The position numbers were made by a program, and so were the translations under genes. A DNA stretch of 64,000 nt, from NCBI GenBank assembly GCA_016794505.1, contig JAEUJZ010000109.1, forward strand, positions 1 to 64,000. Reading direction: 5' to 3'. The DNA comes from Myxococcales bacterium (GTDB lineage Bacteria > Myxococcota_A > Polyangia > Palsa-1104 > JAEUJZ01). The first letter of the stretch is position 1. Every line of letters starts with the position of its first letter. The notes under the pieces were generated by a model that saw nothing but the letters and a program-made list of their open reading frames with translations, did no database searches and had not been told where the DNA came from. Below, in pieces: positions 63,277 to 64,000 of the stretch.

Positions 63277-64000
63277 ATGCTCGAAGCTCTTGCTGCTTTC
63301 GCTGGGTCGGATCGCACGCGGCTGGTACGCGAACTCGATGCCTATCAAGCTGCGGTCGTGGCATCGCGAGGGCGCGGTGACCGCGGTCTGCTTTTGCGCG
63401 CCGAAGCCGATGTGAAAGCGGCTCCGCACGAGTGTTTTGTCGAGGATGCGCAGGGTCAAGTCACGCTGTTTGCCGCCGGACGTCGCTATCACGCCGGCTG
63501 CTTTGAACAGCTGAGCCTGCGCGAGCTAAAAGCGCGAGCCCGACGGGCGCAAGCGCGCAATCGGCAGCGCTCGGGTCGCCTGCGACTGTTCATCTGCGAC
63601 GGGACAGGGCCCGGCACTGACATCGGCGCGCTGCAGGCCTTTGCACCACCGGGCACGCTGTTTCAAGTCGCTTCGCAGTTCAACTGCCTGGAAGCGCCGG
63701 GCGCGTTCATTACCGACGTCAGCGACTATCTGCACGATCCGACGCAGGGGCCGCGCGCTTCGGTGTCGGCGTTTCCCGGCACGCTCTTGCGCCACTATGC
63801 TGCGCCCCAGGCCGATGCCGACGCGCCGCGCTTTGTCCAGACCAGCGACGGTCCCCAGCTGAACCTGCTGGCTTCTGTCTGCGGTCCCGGCCTGGCCCGC
63901 GTACACAGCGGCTATCTGCGGCCCGACGATGTGGACGATGCCGCGGCGTTTGCCCGCGCGCTCGACGATCGCTTCGACGAGCTAGCCATTGGTTTTCACA
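63277..64000 (+). CDS. Unrecognised protein, partial at window end
   Basis: An open frame of at least 241 codons from ATG 63277 runs off the right edge. The N-terminal about 95 residues are helical and charged (L-R-E-L-K-A-R-A-R-R-A). Then V-A-S-Q-F-N-C-L-E-A-P and H-D-P-T-Q-G-P-R-A-S-V-S-A form blocks I recall from an uncharacterised family, but I cannot name it securely, and a macro-domain or poly(ADP-ribose)-type relation is only a guess. It is divergent in type from its neighbour, with about 55 bases between. The complete C-terminus is needed. Confidence 0.6.
   Translation, partial: MLEALAAFAGSDRTRLVRELDAYQAAVVASRGRGDRGLLLRAEADVKAAPHECFVEDAQGQVTLFAAGRRYHAGCFEQLSLRELKARARRAQARNRQRSGRLRLFICDGTGPGTDIGALQAFAPPGTLFQVASQFNCLEAPGAFITDVSDYLHDPTQGPRASVSAFPGTLLRHYAAPQADADAPRFVQTSDGPQLNLLASVCGPGLARVHSGYLRPDDVDDAAAFARALDDRFDELAIGFH

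Overview
The window reads as GC-rich chromosomal DNA from a free-living Gram-negative bacterium, most likely a member of the Myxococcota (or a related deltaproteobacterial lineage). The grounds are: eukaryote-like Ser/Thr kinases and WD40 propellers, many lipoproteins and outer-membrane barrels, a FecR-plus-barrel protein, a PHA-system protein beside a DUF2505 protein, and a selenoprotein-type SelD. This is inference from gene content; there is no rRNA gene to settle it.

Layout. 1-6.4 kb: kinase catalytic-loop fragment at the left edge, a secreted WD40 protein, an SDR oxidoreductase, a zinc-ribbon membrane protein and a large membrane-anchored WD40 protein. 6.4-12.5 kb: Cys-rich lipoprotein, amidohydrolase, DUF6544-like membrane protein, a quinone-oxidoreductase-like enzyme divergent from a LysR regulator, and a Pro-rich envelope protein. 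12.5-18 kb: response-regulator relic, PAS-PAS-STAS (RsbR-like) protein, DUF2505 and PHA-system proteins, selD with an in-frame TGA (Sec), glnA. 18-28.7 kb: glycerate-kinase-like P-loop kinase, a serC / outer-membrane protein / HyuB-like operon, purple-acid-phosphatase-like protein, moaD-moaE fusion, small Lys-rich exported protein, LNS2 (lipin-like) lipoprotein, SET protein, glycosyltransferase 2. 28.7-32.5 kb: exported propeller-like protein, HExxH metalloprotease with an AT-rich C-terminus, tRNA-Leu(CAG) with promoter and terminator. 32.5-40.6 kb: operon of a catalytically dead esterase homologue, dapD, dapE, a class-IV aminotransferase and a FemAB/GNAT-like protein; then convergent acs. 40.7-47 kb: Ser/Thr kinase, GIDE-like membrane protein, GHL10-type glycosidase lipoprotein, MidA-like methyltransferase with TPRs. 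47-52 kb: DUF547 protein, HEAT lipoprotein, small exported proteins, TPR protein. 52-54.4 kb: tyrosine integrase abutting a kinase gene cut at its HRD codons. 54.4-64 kb: FecR-barrel protein, tandem ATP-grasp ligase, FadN-like beta-oxidation protein, beta-helix lipoprotein and an unrecognised partial gene.

How the parts work together. Core metabolism (lysine/diaminopimelate, serine, glutamine, acetate activation, selenophosphate, molybdopterin, fatty-acid oxidation) is interleaved with surface proteins and signalling proteins. Most strand switches coincide with short AT-rich intergenic islands.

Best leads: the Sec-encoding selD; the integrase/kinase junction at 53.75 kb and its possible mirror at the left edge; the metalloprotease and GIDE-like genes whose base composition differs from their neighbours; the dead esterase in the dap operon; and the tandem ATP-grasp protein. 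Coordinates of starts are reading-frame judgements; no database search was possible.
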